Below, one piece after another: positions 1-9,574 of a stretch of DNA of 64,000 nucleotides; position 1 is the stretch's first letter, and the number at the start of each line of letters is the position of its first letter. Below the pieces are notes generated by a model, which was given only the letters and a program-made list of their open reading frames with translations, did not search any database and was not told where the DNA came from. A program made the translations under genes and the position numbers. Origin of the DNA: Ascochyta rabiei (lineage: Eukaryota; Ascomycota; Dothideomycetes; Pleosporales; Didymellaceae). The stretch covers positions 558,001 to 622,000 of the forward strand of contig NC_082414.1 in the NCBI RefSeq assembly GCF_004011695.2. The letters are read 5' to 3'.

Positions 1-609
1 GAACTCAACATCCCGTACACGCTCATCGACACGCCATTCCCGGACCTCAAGAAGCCCGATTTCCTAGCCGTCAACCCCAACGGCCGCATGCCCGCCATCC
101 ACGACCCCAACACGGACCTCACGCTGTGGGAATCAGGCGCCATCCTCGAGTACCTAGTGGAGAAGTACGATACCGAGCACGCGGTGAGCTTCGCCCCGGG
201 GTCCAACGACGCCCAGCTGGCCCGCCAGTGGCTCTTCTTCCAGGTCTCGGGCCAAGGACCCTACTACGGCCAGGCCGTGTGGTTTACAAAGTACCACCCG
301 GAGCAGCTCGCGTCGGCGCAGGACCGGTACTACCGCGAGATTGAGCGCGTGACGTCGGTGCTGGACGGGCATCTTGCCAAGCAGGATAAAGGGAGCGATG
401 GTCCGTGGCTGGTCGGTGGCAAGTTCTCGTACGCCGATTTGGCGTTTGTGCCGTGGCAGTATTTCATCGATCTTGGGCTGAAGGGCAAGCTTGATCTCAG
501 CCCGTACAAGGAGGTGGCAGGGTGGTTGGAGAGGCTGGTGGCGAGGAAGGCGATTAAGAAGGCGATTGACGAGTTTCCTTCTGTGACCGCGAACACCAAA
601 GAGTCTTGA
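1..609 (+). CDS. Glutathione S-transferase, Ure2p-like (5' end outside window)
   Basis: The reading frame is open from base 1 and ends with TGA at 607-609, giving 202 residues. The in-window protein starts inside the thioredoxin-like N-terminal domain: ELNIPYTLIDT, then NPNGRMPAI (the cis-proline region, about residues 25-33), then the glutathione-binding stretch WESGAILEYL (about 43-52). An all-helical C-terminal domain with WLVGGKFSYADLAFVPW near residues 135-151 follows; this loop and helix are typical of fungal GSTs of the Ure2p/GTT class. Roughly 20-25 N-terminal residues are missing because the window starts inside the gene. Expected role: cytosolic conjugation of glutathione to electrophiles. 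The gene converges on a P450 whose stop lies 34 bp away, which fits a joint detoxification or biosynthetic role, but that is inference. The ATG at 88 is internal, since homology continues upstream of it. Confidence 0.93.
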   Translation, partial: ELNIPYTLIDTPFPDLKKPDFLAVNPNGRMPAIHDPNTDLTLWESGAILEYLVEKYDTEHAVSFAPGSNDAQLARQWLFFQVSGQGPYYGQAVWFTKYHPEQLASAQDRYYREIERVTSVLDGHLAKQDKGSDGPWLVGGKFSYADLAFVPWQYFIDLGLKGKLDLSPYKEVAGWLERLVARKAIKKAIDEFPSVTANTKES

Positions 610-643
610 TGTGGTGATAGATATGCGATTTAATTGACTATCT

Positions 644-2299
644 TCATGCTTCCCATTTGATGGATCTCAGCTTGAGTTTCATTCCGTTGACCGGTTTACT
701 TGTGATTGTGCCGCCGACAATAATTCGCTCGTTCGGATCAGCCATCTCCATCTCAAAGTGGCCAACGAAGGCGGCCAGCAACGCCCTCAACTCAGCCCTC
801 GCGAATCGCTCACCAATGCAGCTACGTGGCCCGTGAAGAAACGTCAAAAAGGCAAAGTTGCTGTCTGCACCACCGTTCATTGTCGCCCGGCCAGTCGCCT
901 TGTCGATCCAGCGTTCAGGCACAAAGTCCTCGGCATCCTCGCCCCACAGGGCTGGATTGCGATTAACGGCCCAGGGCACCACGAACACAATGGTACCCTT
1001 TGGGATGAAAACGCCGGTCACGGTGGTGTCGCGAACGGAAAGACGTGCGGTGAGCGGTATAGTGGGGTATAGGCGGAGGACCTCGTTGCACACGCCATTG
1101 AGATAGGGCATGCTTTCCAGAAGCTCAGCAACATCGAAATTGGGATCAGAGAGAGCCTGCGGGTCCGGGATGTACTCATGGATCTCGTAACGTAGGCGAT
1201 CCTGGATATCTGGGTGCTTGGAGAGTAGGTGTGATGCCCAGGTAAGAGCGGAAGAAGTGGTTTCGTGACCGGCCGCCATGAAAGTGAGGAGTTGATCCAC
1301 GAGGTTCTCATCCGAGAAATTGTTACTCCGTATCATGATAGACAGAATGTCTCTACTCTCGCGGCTCTCATGCTTCATCTTCGCCTTTCGGTCCACCACA
1401 AAGTCCGTGCATATTCTCTTAAGGTTACCAGTCGTGATCTTGACTCTTTCGTTCAATTTCCACGGCAACATGGCGATTAGCCGCGGCGGGAAGATGAGAT
1501 GACACGCAAAATATATCCCCTTCTCCACGGTAGGCTCCAATATCTCCTCGTAGTTCTTGACGAGCTCGTCTTCGCTGCTGCGCAACGATGCGATGTCGCG
1601 TCCAAGGCCGGCGAGCCCGATAATATCGAGCGTAACTTGAGTCGAGTAGTGTCCAATCTCGAGTATCTTGGAAGCATCTTCTGCCAACGAAGTCTTAACG
1701 GCGTCGCAGAACTCCATCGACTTCGACCAAAACACCGGATACAGCTCCTTGATATGTCGAAAATGAAACGCAGGCATGATCTGCTTGCGATGGTGTTTGT
1801 GCTCGCCGCCCTCGCTCATGAGGAGGCCATCGCCAAGGAATTTTCGTAAAAAAGCACGCGTCCATGGTGGCTTCTCAAAATCGTAGCTTTTGTTCACGAG
1901 AATATCTGACAGAGCTGCAGGGCTGCTCACGATAAGCCTGTCGGTGTGGAAGAAGCCCAGGGTTCGGATGATGCCATCGTTAGGTGCCGCTTTCATGATG
2001 TTGAGATGCGCTTGCCCGGTAGGACGCTGAAACATGACGATCCCATGTCCGACGAGTGGCTTGAAGCCACTTGCTTGGGGTAGGTGACGAAGTGGACTTA
2101 GAAGGAAAGGGTAGAGTATAAGCTTGTAGATGGCGAAAAGCAGAAAGTTGATCATCAGCAAGGCAAAGAAGAGCGATGTAAGGGTACTCTTCGCGGAGAT
2201 ACTGGGAAAGAGGTAGAAAACTAAGACGGACTCTGGCAGCGCTGCCAGAACTACGTTCGCAGGCGCAATCTCCATATTGATGAGTCCAGTGCACGGCAA
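644..2299 (-). CDS. Cytochrome P450 monooxygenase
   Basis: Single exon, 551 residues, near the usual length for fungal microsomal P450s. The N terminus has hydrophobic segments at about 15-31 and 41-65, consistent with membrane anchoring in the endoplasmic reticulum. Visible motifs, in order: a C-helix region with HKHHRK at about 167-172; the I-helix oxygen-binding motif AGHETT at 343-348; the K-helix ExxR as EVLR at 406-409; PERW at 461-464; and the haem loop FLHGPRSCIGERF at 487-499, with the haem-ligand cysteine at 494. All catalytic landmarks are present, so the enzyme should be active. A second Met at residue 9 is an alternative start. The substrate cannot be read from sequence. It is convergent with the GST, and the Zn2Cys6 regulator 3.4 kb upstream is divergent from it; this could be a small co-regulated locus. 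Confidence 0.95.
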   Translation of the reverse strand: MPCTGLINMEIAPANVVLAALPESVLVFYLFPSISAKSTLTSLFFALLMINFLLFAIYKLILYPFLLSPLRHLPQASGFKPLVGHGIVMFQRPTGQAHLNIMKAAPNDGIIRTLGFFHTDRLIVSSPAALSDILVNKSYDFEKPPWTRAFLRKFLGDGLLMSEGGEHKHHRKQIMPAFHFRHIKELYPVFWSKSMEFCDAVKTSLAEDASKILEIGHYSTQVTLDIIGLAGLGRDIASLRSSEDELVKNYEEILEPTVEKGIYFACHLIFPPRLIAMLPWKLNERVKITTGNLKRICTDFVVDRKAKMKHESRESRDILSIMIRSNNFSDENLVDQLLTFMAAGHETTSSALTWASHLLSKHPDIQDRLRYEIHEYIPDPQALSDPNFDVAELLESMPYLNGVCNEVLRLYPTIPLTARLSVRDTTVTGVFIPKGTIVFVVPWAVNRNPALWGEDAEDFVPERWIDKATGRATMNGGADSNFAFLTFLHGPRSCIGERFARAELRALLAAFVGHFEMEMADPNERIIVGGTITSKPVNGMKLKLRSIKWEA

Positions 2300-5200
2300 A
2301 CATCGCTGTTATAAGCCTACAGGTGATTTCAAGATCCCCGTATCTGCGTATGTTTCAAAGATTTCAAGTATAGTTCTTTCTGTCAGCTTATGACGTCGAT
2401 CGTAAACACAGCCTCGGCTGGATGAAGGTCTGACGGTTAGTGTCACGGATCCTACTTTCCCGACTGGTCTAATGAAGCAGTCACTGCGAGTATCCCAAAA
2501 GAACATGCGCCGGTGGCTTCTCCTAGTCCCACGACACGAGTGTCTGGGGTAAAAAATTGGGTTTTATTGCGGTTCATGGCCTTGTCAGAACGCAAGTGCG
2601 AGTGAAGGCAAGCGGCAGTGCTGACCGGTCTAAGCTCCTTTTGGTAAGGAACCGAGGCCCGGACAACGCACATGTCAGATTCTCTTTCTCCTTCATAACC
2701 TTCAGGCTAGACGACTTTCTAGGCAGACATCTATCGACAGCCTGTGAAGTTTTGCTGTCAACGAAGAGCGTGTGCGCTGTGGTTTCGCAAGCCTCACTTG
2801 TTCTGGCTCATCTTGCGATAAGCATTAGGCAGCAGCAAAAGCAGACGCCTTCCCTCATCTGGCAACCCCTAAGGGCAATCCTACTACTTACATTTGCGGT
2901 CGAACCCTCTTGGGCAAAACGTTCATCACGATATCCTTGATCCAAAGGGAGGCAAGTGGCAACATATCCACTTTACTCCAACGCTCATTGTCACGCCGTG
3001 TCCAACACTGGGATACTGCGCTTGAATGCCGTACTCTTTGAAAGTAGTTGGCGACAGTCAGAACCATTAGACTTATTTTGCTTTGGTTCTATGTCTTAAA
3101 GACTACGAGTACCAGTACAGCATCTTCTAGCGCTTGATTTGTAACAAGGCATATAGTCGAAAGTAGTCTGATATCAATAAGATAGGAAAGCAAAAGTATC
3201 ATACTTCCATACATTTATTCCGATATGTTCAGCAAGTCGACCCCAAACTATCTCCAAGTCGCAGCCAAGAGAAAACCGTACCCAGGAGGAGATTGTATGT
3301 AAGGCAGTTTGATCGGTATGCGGCGTCTACTGACCGTGTTTCTTTGGTCGGGATCGGGACGCGGGACGCGGGAGACGGCAACCAAGTAGCCGGCGCTTCG
3401 CATGTGGGGACGATATGTAGATGGCCTAAGCCAAAAAAAAAGGGCTAAAAATGTTAGGGTTTATCCTCTTGCAGTTTAGCTTGGTGTTGCGCAATGCATT
3501 GCCGCACGCCGCTTCTTTCAATGCGACGTGCTTCCTTACCGCGAAGATGCACTGTGCGGACCTACAGCATGCACGGAACGGTCGGTGCTGCATGCAATGG
3601 GATGGATGGGAGGGCGCCAAGAAAAACCATGCAGGAATGTAAGTTTAGGCACCTCGCTCAAAGCCGTGTGGGCACAATGCCAAGCGATCGTGCGAAACGT
3701 GCGAAACTAGGAAATGCACAAAATATGAGCTTCTAGATGCATACGCGCATGGCCGCTTCTCTCTATGGCTGGAAGATCTGCCGAGCGTTTAAGCATTGGG
3801 TAGCACGTACACAGGTTTCGTATCCTGGTGGTGGACTCCACTGTTCTCGAGAGCTGTCATGACCGTGTAACGCGATATCTGCTGGCACGATGCTAGGTTT
3901 ATGCTACGCCTTGGTAGCCGCTGTGTCTGGTGCTGAGTAGGTGCTGGAAAGAAAAGTGTGATTTGTGGACAGGTCGAGTGTTCAAAGTAAGTACTGCGGT
4001 TCCGCTTTCGTCGTCGGCGCTATGTTCTTCTTCGAGACGATGCTGCGATCAGGGCACATCGGTGCTTGGATCGATATACGAACGAAGATCTTGATTAAGA
4101 TCGGACAAGTTGGTTCGGTTCCCGCTTGGTGATTCGATGGAAGCCATTGCCTCACCATCGAGCACGCGTTCCATGATAAAGCCGTCGGAATGGTTGCGAA
4201 TTACCATCCGGCACAACCTGTGCACAGCAGAGGTTGCGTGGCTCCTGGATCTACAAACCGTTTGGGCAGTTAGCCCGCCGATGAACCATGAATCGAGGTG
4301 CGCATGGCCCCACTCCGTGAATGTCATGTTGTGTTCGGCTTGCCTGGGCGAGGCGTGCGGAAGCGGTTTCCCGAGCCTATTGTTTGAATAACACAAGGGT
4401 ACGCAAAGGCACGGCAGGCTCTGTGAGCTTGTAGACCCATGGTGTGCATTTGCATGTCGATAGGCTCAAGGCCTAGATGCAACGCACCGCCTTCGGGGTC
4501 TTAACCACCGCAGAGACGTTTGATACCCGGAGATGCATGAAATGCAGTGGAACCGAGATGATTGCCAGTCAGTCTACGATTCTCTGGTGGATGGAACTTC
4601 ACGCCACTGGACAGACACAGCGGGGGCGAATGCTGTTTGTGCTGATGGCTCTCCCGGAAGGAATTCCTCCAATCATGCACGAGAAACTTGTGCGGGAATC
4701 CTCATCAGCCTTGCTTGCGACATGGGAAAAACGCTCTTCGGGCGGCTGGCGAATGAAAGGGCTCCAGGAAGCAACGCCACAACGCGTATCCAGCGACAAT
4801 GTGTCCGTATGTTCGCCACTCAAGCCAGTTTGACAGCTCATTTCTTCCCCTTCGCCTTCGTGGTACCTGTTACTGAAAAGATCTGACAGGTCGTCGGACA
4901 ATGGAGTCCTGTAGAAGGCAGTTGTGCAGATGGAGCGATTTCACTAAAGTGGAAAAGTGTCAGTGCCTTGCTGCCTCCGGGTATGCGGAATTTCGAGGGC
5001 CCAAACCGATGCAGGTTGCGTACAGTGGACTTTTGTTGATTGGTTGTCGGGCAAAATCTCCGGACGCGCCAAGGCCTAATCCACTGTGTAATGCTAGCCT
5101 TCCCCGAAAAGACAATTGGGACTAGTGAACACGTCTGCTCTACATCATCACAATGTCGCAGTCTTTATCGAAGAAATCAGCGGTGGGCGAAGCAGTTGTG

Positions 5201-5665
5201 TCGGTTCGTCAGGATGGCTTCGATGGATGCCAGCCTTGACAGCTACAGTGCAGCACAAGACGTAATCCGAGGGCCTTTGGCGAGGTTGAAAGACAATGGA
5301 TCTCTTGAAGTGAGCGAGCAAGTATACAAACGCAGGGGCCCCTGTACCGTGCGGCCCGAGGCTGGCTGCTCATTGGTGCGGCGAGAACATCCCACCGTCT
5401 TGAAAGCCATTTGATTATATCAGCATGTGTCCGAGGGGGGTCTGTATTCGCTGAAGAAGCTGAGCCATGGTGTCTTCCGAACCTCGAAGCCGTTAAAACT
5501 GGAGCCGCACGCATAGCCAGAGGAACGTCAGCAGTGCGGCTAGGCTGATCTCTCCATCCCATCGCCACCGTCATTACTGGTGCTCTGAGGCCTTATCATC
5601 TCGTGGATGAGCAGTTGCTCGTGAGAGCACCCACAGTCTCGACCGGCAGCGTTCACATGTAGACC
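2300..5665. other. 3.4 kb without a recognisable gene
   Basis: This stretch separates the P450 start from the regulator start and should contain both promoters. I examined the open frames of 60-130 codons on both strands. None shows a recognisable domain, none continues sensibly across introns, and base composition is intermediate. A short GC-rich run with GGGACGCGGGACGCGGGAG lies at about 3357-3375. A lineage-specific short gene or ncRNA cannot be excluded. Confidence 0.6.
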
Positions 5666-8273
5666 ATGTCTTCAGCTCTGGCATATGCAGCGAGATTGGG
5701 GACGACGCCGCTAATGGGGCAGCGTAAAATTGCAATCCCCCGGTTACAGAGGGCCGGTCAGCAACAGTCGGCCAAGGACAGACGCCGCGTTCCGCGCGCA
5801 TGCACAGCTGTACGTTGCAAACTCCTAGAAGAAGAGAAAAATGTCGGCAACATCATACCCACAATCGCCATATTCGAGGTGTTGTCGCAACCATCCGATA
5901 GGTCGTGGCTAATGACGCCCCCATGTCTAGTGTCGGGCTCACAAGATCAAGTGCACCGGTGAAAGGCCGCACTGCAAGCACTGCGCGACAACGAGTCGAG
6001 AATGTGTCTACATTTTGCCTCGCAAAGACAGGTTGAAAATGTGAGGCCAAATCTGGTCGTGTGCTCTGTCCCATACTGATCGATTCAGTGTTACAGAACG
6101 ATGCCAGCAGATGGCCATTCTTCTGAAGGACCTGAGATCGTGCGCAAACGCAGACGACGATGCCAGGATTGTGGAGCTCTTGGATGCTGTGAGCGAGACG
6201 ACGATTGCTTAGTGACAGCTCTCATCGCTAACGTTGTTGCAGGTCGACGAGGAGATATCAGAGTTCCGGCATACAAGAGCACCGTCAATAGCGGACATGG
6301 ACGCCAGCGGTTCCCAAGAAGGCTGCGAACTGGGTGCTTGGGACCAGCAGGATGAGCTCGACATGGAATCGTTGGACCTTCTTGACGAAGATTTGCATAT
6401 CAACGATCGGACGCGTGCAACAGGCTTTGTGGGGAGAAACTCCGAGGTCCAATGGCTGCGAGCTGTCACATTGGCGCAGTCAGAGCGGACAGACGAAGAA
6501 GCCAGTGGAGCCTTTTGGCGAAAAGTATCGCACGCACCGGGCATTGGCAGCGAACAAATCAGTTCGTACAGCTTCTGGACCGATGGCGAAAGTGTGGAAA
6601 CCAATTTCTTTGTTGATCCGTATGAACTACCGCCCCTCGAGGTCGCGGAAAGGCTTTTAGGTTGCTACATGAGCAAAGTACACGACTCGTTCCCGATATT
6701 GATGCGTAAAACTTTTGAGGATCAGTTCCGCAAGTACTTCACGGCACGCCAAAACGGGAACGCCCCACGCCTCAGCCCGAAGTGGCAGGCAATCCTCAAT
6801 ATTGTGTTCGCCATTGGTGCCAAATACTCGCACTTATCGAAGGCTAGTTGGCGAGCGGATGAACGCGATCACATCATCTATCAAGCAAGAGCCAGAGCTT
6901 TCGGCTTGAAAGAAGGTACACTCACAAACCATTCGGACGTTCCTCAAATACAGAGCCTCGGGCTTCTTGCATTCTATTGGTTGTGTGTGGGACAGGTCAG
7001 CCGGTAAGTGAGCCCTTGTCTGGAAGCCAGGATCCCAAGTGAAGAGTATTGATCGTACAGCAGTGCCTGGGTGATCATCGGGGCAGCCCTCCGATTTGCG
7101 TATACGCTTGGTTTCCATGTCCGCAATGAGGATCCATCGGCCACAGCATGGAAACGAGAGACGCTCATTCGTACATGGTGGAGTCTCTACTCGCTCGAAC
7201 GAACTCTCAGCATCGTGACTGGTCGTCCGAGCATGATTGTAGACTCATGTTGCTCTGTGCCGCTCCCGATTCCAGTGACAGAAGAGCAAATCTCGGATGA
7301 ACTAGAAGCTGTGTACCGGCCACGCAAGGGGAGTTTGAGTTTGACGTCCATGAGCCAAGGCTGGTCGAGCGGTATGGTTGATCCGCCCGGTACACCGGTA
7401 GGACTGGGTACTATGGAGGCGAACTCAGGGTCGTACTTCAGGGCCGAAGCCCAGTTGTCGATCATCACTCAGACCATACTCAAATCGCTTTATTCGGCAT
7501 CCGCCATGACGAGATCTTTGAGAGAACACCAGCAAGAGATGAACCAGCTGGGTCAGCGCCTCGATCGTTGGGTGCTATCACTCCCTAAGGAGTTCAACTT
7601 TCAAGATCCCGTCAACAAGACCAGGGAGGCGTTTGCGCGGGAACGCATGCTTCTTGGTTTTCAGCTTTGCGGCGCGAGAATACTGGTGGGACGACCGTGC
7701 CTTGTTACACGAAAGCCAGCCTCGAGAGAATCCAACGAGGCAAGTTTTGGGAGGCGGATGAGCAGCAGCTGTATCGAAGCAGCGAAAACGGTCGTGGACT
7801 TTCTCCCGGATGAGCCAAACGCTCAATTCATATACGACCAGGGTCCTTGGTGGTGTATCGTTCACCATCTTATGCAAGCCGTCTCTGTGTTCCTGCTAGG
7901 CCTGTCAGATATTCCGTCTACGTCGCAGGACAGCGAATCGCTGATGCTTTATACGAAGAAGGTCGTTTGGTGGTTGCAAAGCATGCACGATCCTGTGGCT
8001 GAGCGAGCCTACCATGTTGCCACGAGCTCTTTTGAAACGGTGTCGAGACGATACGGCATTGGTGCATCTGGTCTGTGGAGGATGGACTCGACACAAGGAA
8101 GTGTGGTAGAATCGGCCCTTGATTCCATGATGGCAGGTCATCCGGCGCAATTCGTTCCGCAGAGCACTCCCGTGGCAAGCTATGCAGCGTACAGCACCGC
8201 ACCGATGAGTGCAACGTTTGCGGCGTATAGCGGGGCGTCTGTGTTCAGCGACAACAACTACATGGCCAAATGA
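5666..8273 (+). CDS. Zn2Cys6 transcription factor with fungal-specific TF domain
   Basis: Reconstructed as five exons: 5666-5809, 5931-6040, 6089-6188, 6243-7003 and 7061-8273. This gives 775 residues with all phases consistent. Introns are 121, 48, 54 and 57 nt, with donors GTACGT, GTGAGG, GTGAGC and GTAAGT. Splicing intron 1 joins CTA to CRAHKIKC and completes a perfect C-x2-C-x6-C-x6-C-x2-C-x6-C cluster (cysteines 46, 49, 56, 63, 66, 73). A linker with LKIVTERCQQMAILLKDL follows, then an acidic stretch at about 150-170, then the fungal-specific transcription-factor domain from about residue 240 (FFVDPYELPP) to about 500. The start is the first ATG after an in-frame TAG at 5660-5662; Met17 is an alternative. 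Expected role: nuclear DNA-binding regulator. The target is unknown; the nearby P450 and GST are candidates only by position. Confidence 0.9.
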
Positions 8274-9574
8274 CGGAGCATTGGCGTACTGGGAGAAGTC
8301 TTCTTTGTAATGCTTGTTAAGCCTTGTCGTCCCGAAACCTTGGCGGTGTCGTTCATTGCAGTGATTGTGCTTGTTGGTGGAGACTTCCTGTGTAATACAT
8401 CGTAGTCGTAGTATGGGTAGAGTCTGGGTCTGCGGCGGTAGGCAGATTCTCGACGTCATGGGCGGTTTGGAAGGGCAGGAGTCGCAAAATGTGCGCATCA
8501 ACAACACGACGCTTCGTCCTGTTTGTATAGTACACTTGGCTCCACGAGGGGTTGAGGCATGCGTCACACTTAAAACATCTCGGATCCGAGCGGTCATGGT
8601 AGTGAGCCAGGTCTTGCGACGAGCGGCGCACCGATTGCCAATCAGTGGGCAGCCAGACCCAGTTGCAGGATACTGAGCAGGGTAGAGTACATAAAGGTGG
8701 GTCTTCTTCTGGCGGTAGGTATCCCGGCTGAACTCCGCGGTGCTGACCATGAGTCGGGAGTCGGGACAGAGGTCCGCTTCGAACCAAAGCCCGGTCAAGA
8801 TGACATCAATCTGAGCATACATCGTAAGATCACCGCGCTCTTAACATAATTAGTGTAAGATCTTGTAGCGGGGTCGATGAGAAGAGATTAAGACATTGAG
8901 GAAGTAAGGGTAAGACTGCACCCATATTGCTTGCCGCACCTTGAAAAAACTACCGCGTGTACAAATCTTTCTATCGTAGTAATAGCGTGTATCCTGGTGT
9001 TGCATAATGGTCATCTCATTGCGATCTCAGCTATTGCCACTCCCTCAGGATCTTGCAATGTATGCTAACCTTGCTTATCGCTGACCGTGCAGAAGCGAGT
9101 GGTTTGATGGCGGCGTCGAGACACCGTTTCGGACTGAGCGCAAATGTTTGAGCGATTTTTATGTCAATGTTGACTGAGATGGAGTGCACTCTGCACCGCT
9201 TGATAGAACCTAGAGATATGTATTGATAGTCGTTGCACCTACGCACAGGTCTTGCCTGTCCTGCATCTCTATTCAATATCAACACGCATGGAGGTGATAC
9301 AGGGCGTACTCAGCAGCTACATGAAGCTTTTCTCACCCTGGAGATCAGTGCGGCCTCGCTTCTGCAATCGTTCTTGTCCACACCTCAATCGACGATCTCC
9401 GACGGAGCGTATGGCATCCTTCTGTCACTTTGCCTCCCACGTGTCTGATGACGGGGACGTGTCCTTTTCTTGGACCTCTCTCGGCGACGGGAGCGTGGCC
9501 TTCTCTTGGACCTCTCTCGGTGACGCGTCATCAGGCCATCGTGCTCTGTTAGACACAAGATGCAAGTCCTGGTA
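8274..9574. other. Intergenic region; uncertain minus-strand ORF
   Basis: This holds the 3' flanks of the regulator and of the LisH-WD40 gene. A minus-strand ATG at 8822 opens 305 codons, but the last third runs antisense through the regulator's final exon and nothing in it resembles a known family. A second minus-strand frame at 8353-8787 (144 codons) is equally unrecognised. I treat both as non-coding or unproven. A 36-bp duplication lies at 9458-9529 and is listed separately. Confidence 0.5.
9458..9529. repeat. Tandem duplication, 36-bp unit
   Basis: Two adjacent copies, 9458-9493 and 9494-9529, share TTCTTGGACCTCTCTCGG and differ at a few bases. They lie just beyond the predicted stop of the LisH-WD40 gene, so they would fall in its 3' UTR. 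On the minus strand one frame through them is rich in Arg and Ser, which raises an alternative 3' end (see findings). Confidence 0.85.

Noticed and set aside
4049..5574. Several frames of 90-130 codons on both strands between the P450 and the regulator
   Set aside because: They overlap one another in different frames, lack recognisable motifs and show no splice-consistent extension.
7905..8822. 305-codon minus-strand frame
   Set aside because: A third of it is antisense to the regulator's last exon, no domain is recognisable and codon use is not convincing.
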